From NCBI GenBank assembly GCA_023665865.1, contig JAMPDC010000001.1, positions 818,081 to 882,080 of the forward strand: a DNA stretch of 64,000 bases, read 5' to 3'. The notes beneath the pieces are model-generated. The model was not told the origin of the DNA. It ran no database searches and was given only the letters and a program-made list of their open reading frames with translations. This DNA is from Staphylococcus sp. GTDB lineage: Bacteria > Bacteroidota > Bacteroidia > Bacteroidales > Muribaculaceae. Shown in pieces: positions 1 through 9,300 of the stretch (position 1 is the stretch's first letter; each line of letters starts with the position of its first letter). A program made the position numbers and the translations under genes.

Positions 1-39
1 CCCCTCACCGCTGTGAGGTTTGCTTCTCAAAAGCGAGTG

Positions 40-71
40 CAAAGGTAGTGACTTCTCACATTCCCTCCAAA
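40..71 (-). promoter_or_regulatory. Bacteroidetes-type promoter reading out of the left edge
   Basis: On the minus strand, TTTG (68-71), 20 bases, then TACCTTTG (40-47) matches the TTTG-N19/20-TAnnTTTG pattern. It would drive a minus-strand gene beyond the left edge. The rest of 1-478 holds no credible gene; 72-270 is AT-rich spacer with nothing else I recognise. Confidence 0.55.
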
Positions 72-275
72 TTTTCTACGGTAATTTAACATAAATTTAA
101 CAGTTGATTTAATCTCATAGCCCCGACCACATTATTAAATATAAAAGGCCATAGAATTTCACTTACATTTCAGCCCCGGGCACATGCATCCACGTCATCA
201 TCCCAATACAAAATCCCAAGCCTACATGCACCCAGACAGTCAATCCTACAAAATTTTCCCTAAAAAACATTGACT

Positions 276-308
276 ATTGGGAAAATAGAACAATTTTTCG
301 TATCTTTG
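276..308 (+). promoter_or_regulatory. Promoter of glmS
   Basis: ATTG (276-279), 21 bases, then TATCTTTG (301-308) fits the Bacteroidetes -33/-7 pattern. It implies a leader of about 165 nt before the glmS start. Confidence 0.6.
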
Positions 309-402
309 CAAAGTATATCGAGGATAAAAGCCCTCAGGCTACCCCAAAGGACACCTCATTTTTGTATATACAAAACAATCTATAATTTTTAATTCTTAAT
401 CA

Positions 403-441
403 GTGACCTGTGCGGCCCATCATAAAAACCGGTGCGGTCAC
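403..441 (+). other. Hairpin in the glmS leader
   Basis: GTGACC and GGTCAC close an interrupted stem with an inner CGG/CCG pairing, about 40 nt before the glmS start. It may be a leader structure; no known riboswitch class is recognised. Confidence 0.3.
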
Positions 442-478
442 ATATAAAAACACGGCTTAATTTTAGACAAAAGACTTT

Positions 479-2326
479 ATGTGCGGAATTGTTGGATATC
501 TCGGTTCCAAAGGAGCCTACGAAATACTCATTCAAGGCCTCAAGCGTCTTGAATATCGCGGTTATGACAGCGCGGGCGTAGCCCTCGTTGACAATGACGG
601 CAAACTTCACATTCATAAATCCCAGGGCAAGGTATCAAACCTTGAGCAGGTATCTCAATCAGGTACCACCGAAGGATCTCTCGGTATCGCCCACACACGC
701 TGGGCAACCCACGGAGAGCCTAATGATGTCAATGCCCACCCCCACGTGTCGCAGAGCGGCATGATAGCACTCGTCCACAACGGCACCATTGAAAACTATG
801 CCGTATTGAAGAAAGTGTTGACCGACCACGGCTATGAATTCAAGAGCGAGACTGACACCGAAGTCCTCGTCCAGCTCATCGAATATATCAAACTCACCAC
901 CGCCTGCACCCTCCTCGAAGCAGTGCGCGAAGCTCTCCTTCAGGTCGAAGGCGCCTATGCCATCGCAGTTGTCGAGCAGTCAGACCCCGACACAATGATT
1001 GTGGCACGCAAGAGCTCACCGCTCGTCATCGGAGTCGGAGAAGGTGAAACGTTCATAGCATCCGATGCTACCCCGATCGTGGGATATACTGACAAGGTGA
1101 TCTATCTCAAGGACAACGAAATCGGCGTCATCCGCCGCAACGAGCCCGTCCAGGTCATCTCGCTTTCAAGCAACCAGCCATCGACTATCAACATCCACAA
1201 ACTCAAACTCTCCCTCGCCCAGCTCGAAAAAGGTGGCTACGACACCTTCATGCTCAAAGAAATCTTCGAGCAGCCGTCGACCCTCCGCGACTGTCTGCGT
1301 GGACGCATCGTCGACAAATGCTCCCGCGTAGTCCTCTCGGGCGTCGAGCTCAATAAAGAGCGCTTCATGGCAGCCGAGAGAATTACCCTTGTGGCATGTG
1401 GCACCTCATGGCACGCCGCCCTCATCGGCAAGCGACTCATTCAGGACTTCTGCCAGATGCCGGTCGAGGTTGAATACGCTTCCGAGTTCCGCTATGGCAA
1501 CCCGGTCCTCAACGAGAAAGACATCGTCATCTCTATAAGCCAGTCGGGAGAGACAGCCGACACTCTCGCAGCCATCCAGCTCGCCAAAGAAAAAGGAGCC
1601 TTCGTCTACGGCATCTGCAACGTCGTTGGAGCATCTATCCCCCGCAACACTGACTCAGGCACCTACATCCACGTCGGTCCGGAGATCGGCGTAGCCTCAA
1701 CCAAGGCATTCACAGGACAGGTCACTGTCCTCACACTCCTTGCCCTCTCTGTCGGACAGCTCCGTGGCACTATCGACAACGAGACTCTCCACAACATCCT
1801 CACGGCGCTCAACAAGATGCCGGAGATTATCAAGGAAACCCTCAAGATCGACTCCGAAGTCAAGAAGCTCTCAAAGGTGTTCTCCTACGCCCACAACTTC
1901 CTTTACCTCGGCCGCGGCTACAACTATCCCACCGCCCTCGAGGGTGCACTTAAACTCAAGGAAATCTCCTATATCCACGCCGAGGGCTATCCTGCCGCAG
2001 AGATGAAACATGGCCCCATCGCCCTTATCGACCACGACATGCCCAGCGTAATCATTGCGCCCAGCGACTCGCTCTACGACAAGATCATATCCAACGTGCA
2101 GCAAGTCAAATCGCGCGGCGGAGCCGTCGTCGCCATCGTCTCAAAGGGCAATAAAGCCATGAACGATATCGCCGACTTCTGCATCGAGATCCCGGAGGTA
2201 CCCGAATGTCTCACCCCCATCGTTGCCTCAATCCCCTTGCAGCTCCTGGCCTACTACATCGCTGTCAACAAAGGCAAGGACGTAGACCAGCCTCGCAACC
2301 TCGCCAAATCCGTGACCGTGGAATAA
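479..2326 (+). CDS. glmS: Glutamine--fructose-6-phosphate aminotransferase (isomerizing)
   Basis: Makes glucosamine-6-phosphate from fructose-6-phosphate and glutamine, the first step towards UDP-GlcNAc for cell wall and LPS. The protein is 615 aa, the usual full length. The start is fixed by MCGIVGYLG, where Cys2 is the N-terminal nucleophile of the glutaminase domain. HTRWATHG and the later SIS-domain motifs ACGTSWHA and SQSGETADT follow in order, and the end DQPRNLAKSVTVE is the classical C-terminus. It is monocistronic, with a long leader, its own promoter and a strong terminator. Confidence 0.98.
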   Translation: MCGIVGYLGSKGAYEILIQGLKRLEYRGYDSAGVALVDNDGKLHIHKSQGKVSNLEQVSQSGTTEGSLGIAHTRWATHGEPNDVNAHPHVSQSGMIALVHNGTIENYAVLKKVLTDHGYEFKSETDTEVLVQLIEYIKLTTACTLLEAVREALLQVEGAYAIAVVEQSDPDTMIVARKSSPLVIGVGEGETFIASDATPIVGYTDKVIYLKDNEIGVIRRNEPVQVISLSSNQPSTINIHKLKLSLAQLEKGGYDTFMLKEIFEQPSTLRDCLRGRIVDKCSRVVLSGVELNKERFMAAERITLVACGTSWHAALIGKRLIQDFCQMPVEVEYASEFRYGNPVLNEKDIVISISQSGETADTLAAIQLAKEKGAFVYGICNVVGASIPRNTDSGTYIHVGPEIGVASTKAFTGQVTVLTLLALSVGQLRGTIDNETLHNILTALNKMPEIIKETLKIDSEVKKLSKVFSYAHNFLYLGRGYNYPTALEGALKLKEISYIHAEGYPAAEMKHGPIALIDHDMPSVIIAPSDSLYDKIISNVQQVKSRGGAVVAIVSKGNKAMNDIADFCIEIPEVPECLTPIVASIPLQLLAYYIAVNKGKDVDQPRNLAKSVTVE

Positions 2327-2367
2327 AGCCACGCCTGAATACCGACCTAAAATCCCAAACTCATATC

Positions 2368-2406
2368 AAAGTGACGGAAACCGCCCGCGTTTCCGTCACT
2401 TTTGTT
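2368..2406 (+). terminator. Terminator of glmS
   Basis: The 14-bp arms AAAGTGACGGAAAC and GTTTCCGTCACTTT enclose a 7-nt loop and run into a T-rich tract. Confidence 0.85.
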
Positions 2407-2501
2407 TCATGTCCCAATAAAAAGTCATAACGCCGGTCAACCTTTAGACTCCATGAGTGGTTTATATATATACAACATGCAAAATTTCAAAATCAATTAT
2501 T

Positions 2502-3089
2502 ATGGCTAATACAAAAAAAATCAAGGGAACCGAAACTGAGAAAAATCTTGTCATTTCCTACATGGCCGAATCCTCAGCCTATACCCGCTACACATTCTAT
2601 GCCGCTCAAGCCGATAAGGAAAACTACTTCCCTATTGGCGAAATCTTCCGCGAGACCGCAGCCAACGAACTACGTCACTCTAAAATATATTTCAAATATC
2701 TCGAGGGAGGATCAGTGACAGTTCCTCTCGCCGTAGACGCCGGTGTCATCGGCGACACAGCCTCCAACCTTCAGACAGCCGCCGATGAAGAAATGTCGGA
2801 AGGTGTTGACCTCTATATCAAATTCGCTGAAGTAGCCGAAAAAGAAGGTTTTGACGACATCGCAAGCCACTTCCGTGCCATCGCAGAGATTGAAAAGCGT
2901 CACCACGACCGCTTCATGGCCTATCTCAAGCAGGTCAAAGACGGTACCGTATGGAAACGCGAGAAACCCATCACATGGCAGTGTCTCGTCTGCGGCTACC
3001 AGTATGAAGGTACCACACCTCCTAAGGTATGTCCCGCATGCGATCACCCCTACCAGCACTATATCGCCCTTGATATGGACGAGCTCTAA
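2502..3089 (+). CDS. Rubrerythrin
   Basis: Non-haem di-iron peroxidase that removes hydrogen peroxide in anaerobes, fed by rubredoxin-type electron transfer. The 195-aa product has an N-terminal ferritin-like four-helix domain (ESSAYTRYTFYA, ETAANELRHS, EIEKRHHDRF carry the Glu/His iron ligands) and a C-terminal rubredoxin-like knuckle, CLVCGY then CPACDHP. The ATG at 2502 is preferred over the upstream in-frame ATG at 2457 because MANTKKIKGT is the usual N-terminus. It stands alone and converges with the SDR gene. Confidence 0.95.
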   Translation: MANTKKIKGTETEKNLVISYMAESSAYTRYTFYAAQADKENYFPIGEIFRETAANELRHSKIYFKYLEGGSVTVPLAVDAGVIGDTASNLQTAADEEMSEGVDLYIKFAEVAEKEGFDDIASHFRAIAEIEKRHHDRFMAYLKQVKDGTVWKREKPITWQCLVCGYQYEGTTPPKVCPACDHPYQHYIALDMDEL

Positions 3090-3116
3090 GCGCCATATCC
3101 ACGGAACTGATAAAAA

Positions 3117-3162
3117 GGCCGGCGAAAATCTCCATTTACGGAGACTTTCGCCGGTGCTTTTA
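3117..3162. terminator. Bidirectional terminator between rubrerythrin and the SDR gene
   Basis: GCCGGCGAAAATCTCC pairs with GGAGACTTTCGCCGG, with A-rich and T-rich flanks, between two convergent genes. Confidence 0.75.
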
Positions 3163-3192
3163 TTACAGAGTTATCTGACTATACTGTGATTC

Positions 3193-4005
3193 CTACATCG
3201 CAAAAGCATTGAAACCACCGTCAACCACAGCCACTGTACCTGTCACGAAACTTGCGGCATCAGAGATGAGATACTGGATAGTGCCACAAAGTTCTTCGGG
3301 ATTGCCGAAGCGGCCGAAAGGAGTCTGACGGATCACCGACTCACCTCTTGCGGTCAGAGAGCCGTCGGGATTAGTCAGCAACGCACGGTTCTGGTTGGTC
3401 ACGAAGAAGCCCGGAGCGATGGCATTGACGCGGATACCCGGAGTAAACTTCTTGGCCACCTCAGTCGCAAGGAAAGCGGTGAAGTTGGAGATACCGGCCT
3501 TGGCAGCGGCATAGCCCATGACGCGGGTGATCGGGCGGAAAGCGGCCATCGACGAGAAGTTGACAATAGCACCCTTGCCGGCCTCCACCATCGGACGGAG
3601 GAAAATCTGCGTCGGAATGACCGTGCCGGTCAGGTTAAGGTCGAGCACCTGCTTGAAAGCATCGATCTTCACATCAAAGAAATTGCCCTCCGGCGAGATC
3701 ACAGCACCGGCCATATTGCCACCGGCAGCGTTGAGAAGCGCATCGACACGGCCATATTTAGCCATGATAGCGTCACAGTTGGCCTGCACCACCTCTGCGT
3801 TCATGACATCGGAGACGAGAAACATCGCCTCGCCACCCTTGGCCTTGATTTCATTGACTATAGCATCGCCCTCTTCCTGACGACGGCCAAGGATGACCAC
3901 CTTGGCTCCCTGAGTAGCGAGATATTCGCCTATGCAGCGGCCGAGCACACCGGTACCGCCGGTGATCACAACGACCTGATCCTTTACTGAAAATAATTCA
4001 TTCAT
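3193..4005 (-). CDS. SDR-family oxidoreductase, probable D-mannonate oxidoreductase
   Basis: NAD(P)-dependent short-chain dehydrogenase of 270 aa. The TGGTGVLG nucleotide-binding loop is near residue 16, NAAGGN near 93, the catalytic Ser in FSSMAA, and the YAAAK motif with Tyr and Lys. SDR proteins next to uxuA commonly reduce fructuronate to mannonate in place of the larger UxuB family, so that role is inferred from context. It is last of the aldolase-uxuA-SDR set, 80 bp after the uxuA stop. A gluconate 5-dehydrogenase-like activity cannot be excluded. Confidence 0.85.
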   Translation of the reverse strand: MNELFSVKDQVVVITGGTGVLGRCIGEYLATQGAKVVILGRRQEEGDAIVNEIKAKGGEAMFLVSDVMNAEVVQANCDAIMAKYGRVDALLNAAGGNMAGAVISPEGNFFDVKIDAFKQVLDLNLTGTVIPTQIFLRPMVEAGKGAIVNFSSMAAFRPITRVMGYAAAKAGISNFTAFLATEVAKKFTPGIRVNAIAPGFFVTNQNRALLTNPDGSLTARGESVIRQTPFGRFGNPEELCGTIQYLISDAASFVTGTVAVVDGGFNAFAM

Positions 4006-4085
4006 TGCGTTAATCGTTTATTTGAATTGAGATAGATAATTAAACTGGAACTCAATTCCCCATTCTCAATTCTCCATTTTTCAAT

Positions 4086-5246
4086 TTAATTCTCCGAATC
4101 TATCGTCGCCATGATTCCCGACACCATTCCAAGCGCAAGCATACGGCCGTGGAACGAATAGCCAGCATTGTAGCCCATCTTCTCATCGCCGAGCATCAGA
4201 GGTGCATGGTCGACACGCATAGGCACTCCGGGACGCTCACGCTCAAACGTGCGCACAACATCGATCAACCTCGGGTCGAGGTGGGTCGACTCCTTGAAGT
4301 CACCGTTGGGCATCACATTGCAGATACGTGCATGCACGAAATGAGTGCGGGAGGCATACTTCTTGGCCAACTCCGGCACATCATTGTGGGCGCCGGCGCT
4401 AAGCGACCCCGCACAAAACGTCAGACCGTTGTGAGGATTCGGCACCGCGTCGAGGAAAGCACGGATGTCAGCATCACAGGTGACGATACGCGGCAGACCG
4501 AGGATCTGCAACGGAGGATCGTCGGGATGCACACACATATTGATGTCATACTCATCGCAGACAGGCATGATAGCCTCAAGGAAATACTTCATGTTCTCTC
4601 TCAGCTGATCAGCATCAATGCCATCATAGAGGGCCAGAAGCTCGCGGAACTTCTGCACCGGATCGAGATCATTCTCTGAAATATTTCCGTTGACAAAGCC
4701 CTGGGTCTTCACGATGATATTGTCGACGAGGCGCTTCTCCCCCTCGGCATCCATCGTCTGCTTCAGTTCTTCGACGCGGGCGAGGATCTCAGGAGTGTAG
4801 TCCTTTTCCGCACCCTCGCGTTTGAGGATATGGATGTCGAAATAGGCAAACTCCGCACGGTTGAAATAGAGGTTCGACGTCCCGTCCGGATTAGGATATT
4901 CCAGATCAGTGCGGGCCCAGTCGAGCACAGGCATGAAATTATAGCAGATAGTCTTGACGCCCGCCTTACCGAGATTGCGGAGCGACTCCTTATAGTTCTC
5001 GATCAGCTGATCGCGGTCAGGGCCGGCATATTTGATAGACTCCGACACGGGAAGACTCTCGACCACACTCCAGCGCAGTCCGGCCTTCTCGATAAAGTCT
5101 TTCATCTTCTCCACCTCTTCGAGCGTCCACACCTCACCGTTGGGGATGTGGTGGAGCGAGGTGACAATCCCTTCGACGCCAATCTGTCGGAGCATGTCGA
5201 GGGTAATCTTGTCGTTGGGTCCGAACCAACGCCATGTTTTTTCCAT
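4086..5246 (-). CDS. uxuA: Mannonate dehydratase
   Basis: Dehydrates D-mannonate to 2-keto-3-deoxygluconate in hexuronate breakdown. The product is 386 aa. The start at 5246 gives MEKTWRWFGPNDKITL, the family N-terminus; 14 further in-frame codons upstream are judged untranslated. Other family signatures are GVEGIVTSLHHIP, MCVHPDDPP with the metal-binding His, and RVDHAPLM near the C-terminus. It lies between the KDPG aldolase gene upstream and the SDR gene downstream on the same strand. Confidence 0.96.
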   Translation of the reverse strand: MEKTWRWFGPNDKITLDMLRQIGVEGIVTSLHHIPNGEVWTLEEVEKMKDFIEKAGLRWSVVESLPVSESIKYAGPDRDQLIENYKESLRNLGKAGVKTICYNFMPVLDWARTDLEYPNPDGTSNLYFNRAEFAYFDIHILKREGAEKDYTPEILARVEELKQTMDAEGEKRLVDNIIVKTQGFVNGNISENDLDPVQKFRELLALYDGIDADQLRENMKYFLEAIMPVCDEYDINMCVHPDDPPLQILGLPRIVTCDADIRAFLDAVPNPHNGLTFCAGSLSAGAHNDVPELAKKYASRTHFVHARICNVMPNGDFKESTHLDPRLIDVVRTFERERPGVPMRVDHAPLMLGDEKMGYNAGYSFHGRMLALGMVSGIMATIDSEN

Positions 5247-5306
5247 TGTGACAGTCGTTATACTTTTACAATATACAAAAAAGCGCACAGACAGACCATT
5301 TTTACA

Positions 5307-5336
5307 CTCCGCGCGGCATTTTTCTACCCCGCGGAG
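5307..5336 (-). other. Hairpin between the aldolase gene and uxuA
   Basis: CTCCGCG and CGCGGAG form a 7-bp stem with a 16-nt loop in the 143-bp spacer. There is no T-tract, so a transcript-processing or stability role is more likely than termination. Confidence 0.35.
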
Positions 5337-5389
5337 CCTTGACCCGTTTATGCGCCTTTGGTTTTAGTGTTGAGCCTGAAGCCTCAATA

Positions 5390-6058
5390 TCATTTGCGTG
5401 CCTCGGCTACGTATGAGAGAGCCTCGCGGCACTTGTCGGTGACATACTGCCAGTCCTGAGCGGCAACGCGGTCTTTCGGGAAGAGTTTGGAACCCATGCC
5501 GACACACCATACACCGGCCTTGATCCAGCCTTCGATATTCTCTTTGGTAGGCTCTACGCCACCGGTGACCATAAGCTTGGTCCAGGGCATGGGAGCAAGA
5601 AGACCCTTGACAAACTTAGTGCCGAGCACATCGCCGGGGAAGCACTTGCAGAGATCGCAACCGGTCTCCTGGGCAGCACCAACCTCGCTGACTGTGCCAC
5701 AGCCGGGAGTATAGGGAACAAGACGACGGTTGCAGACACGCGAAACCTCCGGATTGAAGAGCGGGCCGACCACGAAGCATGCGCCAAGCTGGATATAGAG
5801 AGCTGCAGTGGCGGGATCAACGATAGAACCTACGCCCATAGCCATCTCGGGACACTCCTTGGCAGCAAACTTAACTACTTCTGCGAAAACCTCATGGGCG
5901 AAATCGCCACGGTTGGTAAACTCAAAAGCACGGACACCGCCGTCATAGCAAGCCTTCACAACCTGCTTGGCCACTTCTGCATCCTTGTGGTAGAACACGG
6001 GGACAACGCCTGTCTCACCCATCTTGGCGAGCACTGCGATCTTATCAAATTTTGCCAT
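5390..6058 (-). CDS. eda: KDPG/KHG aldolase
   Basis: Cleaves 2-keto-3-deoxy-6-phosphogluconate to pyruvate and glyceraldehyde-3-phosphate. At 222 aa it has the usual size of this class I aldolase. [33 protein letters not shown] with the Schiff-base Lys, and MVTGGVEPT are visible. It is the first gene of the uronate unit and has its own promoter; uxuA follows after 143 bp. No KDG kinase gene lies in the window, so the phosphorylating step must be encoded elsewhere. Confidence 0.95.
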   Translation of the reverse strand: MAKFDKIAVLAKMGETGVVPVFYHKDAEVAKQVVKACYDGGVRAFEFTNRGDFAHEVFAEVVKFAAKECPEMAMGVGSIVDPATAALYIQLGACFVVGPLFNPEVSRVCNRRLVPYTPGCGTVSEVGAAQETGCDLCKCFPGDVLGTKFVKGLLAPMPWTKLMVTGGVEPTKENIEGWIKAGVWCVGMGSKLFPKDRVAAQDWQYVTDKCREALSYVAEARK

Positions 6059-6105
6059 AAATTCGTTTGGTAAGTTTAAGGATAATGATAATTTATAGAT
6101 TAGCG

Positions 6106-6137
6106 CAAAGTTACATAATTCTCCCGAAATCCGGAAA
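6106..6137 (-). promoter_or_regulatory. Promoter of the eda-uxuA-SDR unit
   Basis: On the minus strand TTTC (6134-6137), 20 bases, TAACTTTG (6106-6113). It separates the uronate unit from the xylose genes upstream. Confidence 0.6.
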
Positions 6138-6164
6138 TAAAAATTATGAATGGAGAATCGGGTA

Positions 6165-6235
6165 AATAAAAAAATGGAGGATTGAAAGTGGAGTTCATAA
6201 CCGAATCTCCATTCTCAATCCTCCACTCTTTATTT
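6165..6235 (-). terminator. Terminator of the sugar symporter gene
   Basis: Read on the minus strand, GGAGGATTGA and TCAATCCTCC pair around a further imperfect stem and end in a run of T (6166-6172 as A on +). Confidence 0.6.
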
Positions 6236-6245
6236 TGATGACTGC

Positions 6246-7724
6246 TTACTTCTTGCGGTTACGCCAGAGGTTGGTCATATCTTCGAGAGTCTTGCCCTTG
6301 GTCTCGGGAACGAGGCTGGCCACAAACCATGCGGCCACAACGCAGATGACTCCATAGAGAGCGTAGACAAACATGTGGCCGAACTTATCGCCCATGCCGA
6401 AGCCGTGCATATTGTAGAGAGGCACAAAGGTCGACGAAACGATGAAATTGAAGATCCACTGGAAGGCAACGGCGATAGCCACAGCCTGCGAACGGATCGT
6501 GTTGGGGAAGATCTCGGCGATGAGCACCCAGCAGATCGGGCCCCATGAGAACATGAACGAAGCCGAGTAGACCATGATGGAGATTACCGGGACGATCGGT
6601 GCCACCTCCACAAGGTTGGAGATGCAGACTCCGAATGCACCGATAGCCATGCCGATGGAACCCCAGATGAGCAGAGGCTTACGGCCAAGTTTCTCCACAG
6701 AGAAGACAGCTACGAGAGTGAACGAGATATTGACCACACCCATGATGATGGTCTGAACCATCGGGTTGCCCATATTCATCGACTCGAAGATGCGCGGTGC
6801 GTAGTAAAGGACGGCGTTGATACCGACTGCCTGCTGGAACACCGAGAGCATCACACCGACAAAGATGACCATGATGCCAAACGAGAATAGTTTCTCACTC
6901 TTGACCTCGACTGTCGACTTGATCTGGCTGAGAATCTCGCGTGCCTTGTCATAACCGTTGATGTGCGAGAGCACCATGAGTGCCTTCTCATCGCGGCCGG
7001 TGAGCGCAAGATAGCGCGGAGACTCGGGCACGAGACAGACAAGGATGGTGAAGAGACCGGCCACGATGGCCTCAGAGCCAAACATATAGCGCCAGCCGCG
7101 CTCAATGGTCCAGACATCAGACTCGGAGCTGACCTGATAGAGAGTCTCGCTGATCTTCTCGATGACAGGCTGAGTGTGCTCGCCGAGGATGAGGAAGTTG
7201 ACAAAGTAGACCACAAGCTGGCCGAAGATGATGGCAAACTGGTTCCACGACACGAGTGTGCCACGGAGATTTGACGGCGCGACTTCGGCAATATACATCG
7301 GGCAGATAGCCGATGCGAGACCTACACCGATGCCGCCGATGATGCGGTAGAAGTTGAACGCTACAAGGAGACTGCCGGTGGGGACACCGTAGTCGAAGAA
7401 GAGAAATTCGGGAGCGTAGCTACCCAGAGCCGAGAGGAAGAAGAAGACGCCGGCGATGGCAAGCGACTTTTTACGTCCGAAATAAGAGGCGAAAAATCCG
7501 GAGATAGCTGCACCGATAATACAGCCGAGCAATGCGCTCGACGATGTGATGCCATGGATTGTATCGGTATAGGCGAAGTCTTTAGCTCCGAGGAAGAAGG
7601 CCTGGAGCCCCTTCTCTGCTCCCGAGATCACGGCGGTGTCGTAGCCGAAAAGCAGACCTCCGAGCACTGCGACAAGCACTATGGAGAAAAGATAGACTTT
7701 GCTCCCTTGCTGAGGATAGTTCAT
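6246..7724 (-). CDS. xylE: MFS sugar porter, probable D-xylose/H+ symporter
   Basis: Twelve-helix inner-membrane transporter of 492 aa. Sugar-porter signatures are GYDTAVISGAE in helix 1, the FGRKKS loop between helices 2 and 3, RIIGGIGVG, PESPRYLALTGR at the centre, QQAVGINAVLYYAP in helix 7 and PETKGKTLE at the end. Its position behind xylB and xylA supports xylose as substrate, although arabinose or another pentose remains possible. It is last in the xylose unit, 176 bp after xylA. Confidence 0.9.
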   Translation of the reverse strand: MNYPQQGSKVYLFSIVLVAVLGGLLFGYDTAVISGAEKGLQAFFLGAKDFAYTDTIHGITSSSALLGCIIGAAISGFFASYFGRKKSLAIAGVFFFLSALGSYAPEFLFFDYGVPTGSLLVAFNFYRIIGGIGVGLASAICPMYIAEVAPSNLRGTLVSWNQFAIIFGQLVVYFVNFLILGEHTQPVIEKISETLYQVSSESDVWTIERGWRYMFGSEAIVAGLFTILVCLVPESPRYLALTGRDEKALMVLSHINGYDKAREILSQIKSTVEVKSEKLFSFGIMVIFVGVMLSVFQQAVGINAVLYYAPRIFESMNMGNPMVQTIIMGVVNISFTLVAVFSVEKLGRKPLLIWGSIGMAIGAFGVCISNLVEVAPIVPVISIMVYSASFMFSWGPICWVLIAEIFPNTIRSQAVAIAVAFQWIFNFIVSSTFVPLYNMHGFGMGDKFGHMFVYALYGVICVVAAWFVASLVPETKGKTLEDMTNLWRNRKK

Positions 7725-7809
7725 GGTAGAAAGTTTAGTGATGGTAAGAAGTTTCTTGTTTGAAAAAAAGATATATTTAAAAAGGTATATTTAAATAGGT
7801 GAAATGTCC

Positions 7810-7892
7810 GCGTGGCTTTTTAGGGCCACACGAACATTAGAGGTATGTGTCAGACTGACACAACTGGGATGGTTGTTTTGCAGACAACCGTC
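7810..7892 (-). other. Three hairpins between xylA and the symporter gene
   Basis: The spacer carries GTGGCCC/GCCAC-type pairing (around 7812-7840), the palindrome TGTGTCA-GAC-TGACACA (about 7846-7862) and GGTTGT/ACAACC (about 7870-7889). None ends in a long T-run, so they may act in mRNA processing or regulation. Confidence 0.45.
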
Positions 7893-7900
7893 CATTCTGT

Positions 7901-9217
7901 TTAGCAATACATAGCGACGATAGCCTCGTAGAGCTCCTGCTTGCCGGAGGTCTGCTTGGGCTCGGGCTGAGTCTTGGCGTAGGCTACCACATCCTCGAGG
8001 GTAAGCTTGCCTTCCTCAAATTCCTTACCCTTGCCGGCGTCAAACGAAGCGTAGCGCTCCGCGAACATAGCCTTGTAGGGCGACTCTTCGAGAAGAGCGG
8101 CAGCGCTTTCAAGTGCGCGGGCCATAGCGTCCATACCGGCGATGTGGGCGATGAAGATATCCTCGAGATCGGTAGAGTTGCGACGGGTCTTGGCGTCGAA
8201 GTTAGTGCCACCGTTGCCGAGACCACCGTTGCGGATGATCTGCATCATGGCCTGGGTGAGTTCGTAGTTGTCGATGGGGAACTGGTCGGTATCCCAGCCG
8301 TTCTGATAGTCACCGCGGTTAGCGTCGATAGAGCCGAGCATGTTGTTGTCGACAGCCACTGCGAGCTCATGCTCGAAAGTGTGACCTGCGAGAGTAGCGT
8401 GGTTGACCTCGATGTTCACCTTGAAGTCCTTGTCGAGATCATGAGCCTTGAGGAAGCCGATGACAGTCTCGGTGTCTACGTCATACTGATGCTTGGAGGG
8501 TTCCATGGGTTTGGGCTCGATGAGGAAAGTGCCGGTGAAGCCCTTTGAGCGTGCATAGTCGCGTGCGATGCGGAGCATGGTTGCGAGGTGCTCTTTCTCA
8601 CGCTTCTGGTCGGTGTTGAGAAGGCTCATGTAACCTTCGCGGCCACCCCAGAACACGTAGTTGCTGCCGCCGAGGGCGATAGTTGCGTCGATAGCGTTCT
8701 TGATCTGTACGGCTGCGCGGGCCACGACATCAAAGTCGGGATTGGTTGCAGCACCGTTCATGTAACGGCCGTTGCCGAATACGTTGGCAGTGCCCCAGAG
8801 GTTCTTGATGCCGGTCTCGTCCATCTTGCTCTTGAGGTAGGCCACGATTTCCTTCATGCGTGCCTCATAGTTGTCGATATCTTCGAGATCACCGATGAGA
8901 TCAGTGTCATGGAAGCAGAAATATTCGATGCCCATCTTCTGCATGAACTCGAAACCTGCGTCGGCCTTCTGCTTTGCAACAGTCATGGGGTCAGATCCTT
9001 CATTCCAGGGGAATTTCTTGGATGCGCCGCCAAACTGGTCGCCACCTTCTGCGCAGAGAGTGTGCCACCAAGCCATGGCAAACTTGAGCCATTCTTTCAT
9101 AGGCTTGCCGAGGACGATCTTTTCTGCGTCATAGTAACGGTAGGCCATAGGGTTCTTAGAGTCCTTGCCTTCAAATTTGATTTTCCCGATACCGGGGAAA
9201 TATTCTTTAACTGCCAT
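7901..9217 (-). CDS. xylA: Xylose isomerase
   Basis: Converts D-xylose to D-xylulose. The 438-aa protein belongs to the longer class II isomerases. CFHDTDLIGD holds the active-site His, WGGREGYMSL and LIEPKPMEPSKHQYD hold metal ligands, and GSIDANRGD and GGLGNGGTNFDAK follow. The start gives MAVKEYFPGIGKIKFEGKDS, the usual Bacteroidales N-terminus. It lies between xylB (83 bp upstream) and the symporter gene. Confidence 0.98.
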   Translation of the reverse strand: MAVKEYFPGIGKIKFEGKDSKNPMAYRYYDAEKIVLGKPMKEWLKFAMAWWHTLCAEGGDQFGGASKKFPWNEGSDPMTVAKQKADAGFEFMQKMGIEYFCFHDTDLIGDLEDIDNYEARMKEIVAYLKSKMDETGIKNLWGTANVFGNGRYMNGAATNPDFDVVARAAVQIKNAIDATIALGGSNYVFWGGREGYMSLLNTDQKREKEHLATMLRIARDYARSKGFTGTFLIEPKPMEPSKHQYDVDTETVIGFLKAHDLDKDFKVNIEVNHATLAGHTFEHELAVAVDNNMLGSIDANRGDYQNGWDTDQFPIDNYELTQAMMQIIRNGGLGNGGTNFDAKTRRNSTDLEDIFIAHIAGMDAMARALESAAALLEESPYKAMFAERYASFDAGKGKEFEEGKLTLEDVVAYAKTQPEPKQTSGKQELYEAIVAMYC

Positions 9218-9300
9218 AATAGATAATTAAATATTGGTATGTATTTATAAATGATAATAATTCAATCAGTAGTGGAGTGAATCTCTATGCGGTCGAAAAA

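Noticed and set aside
389-616. A 75-codon - frame at the glmS start
   Set aside because: Antisense to the glmS N-terminus and leader hairpin.
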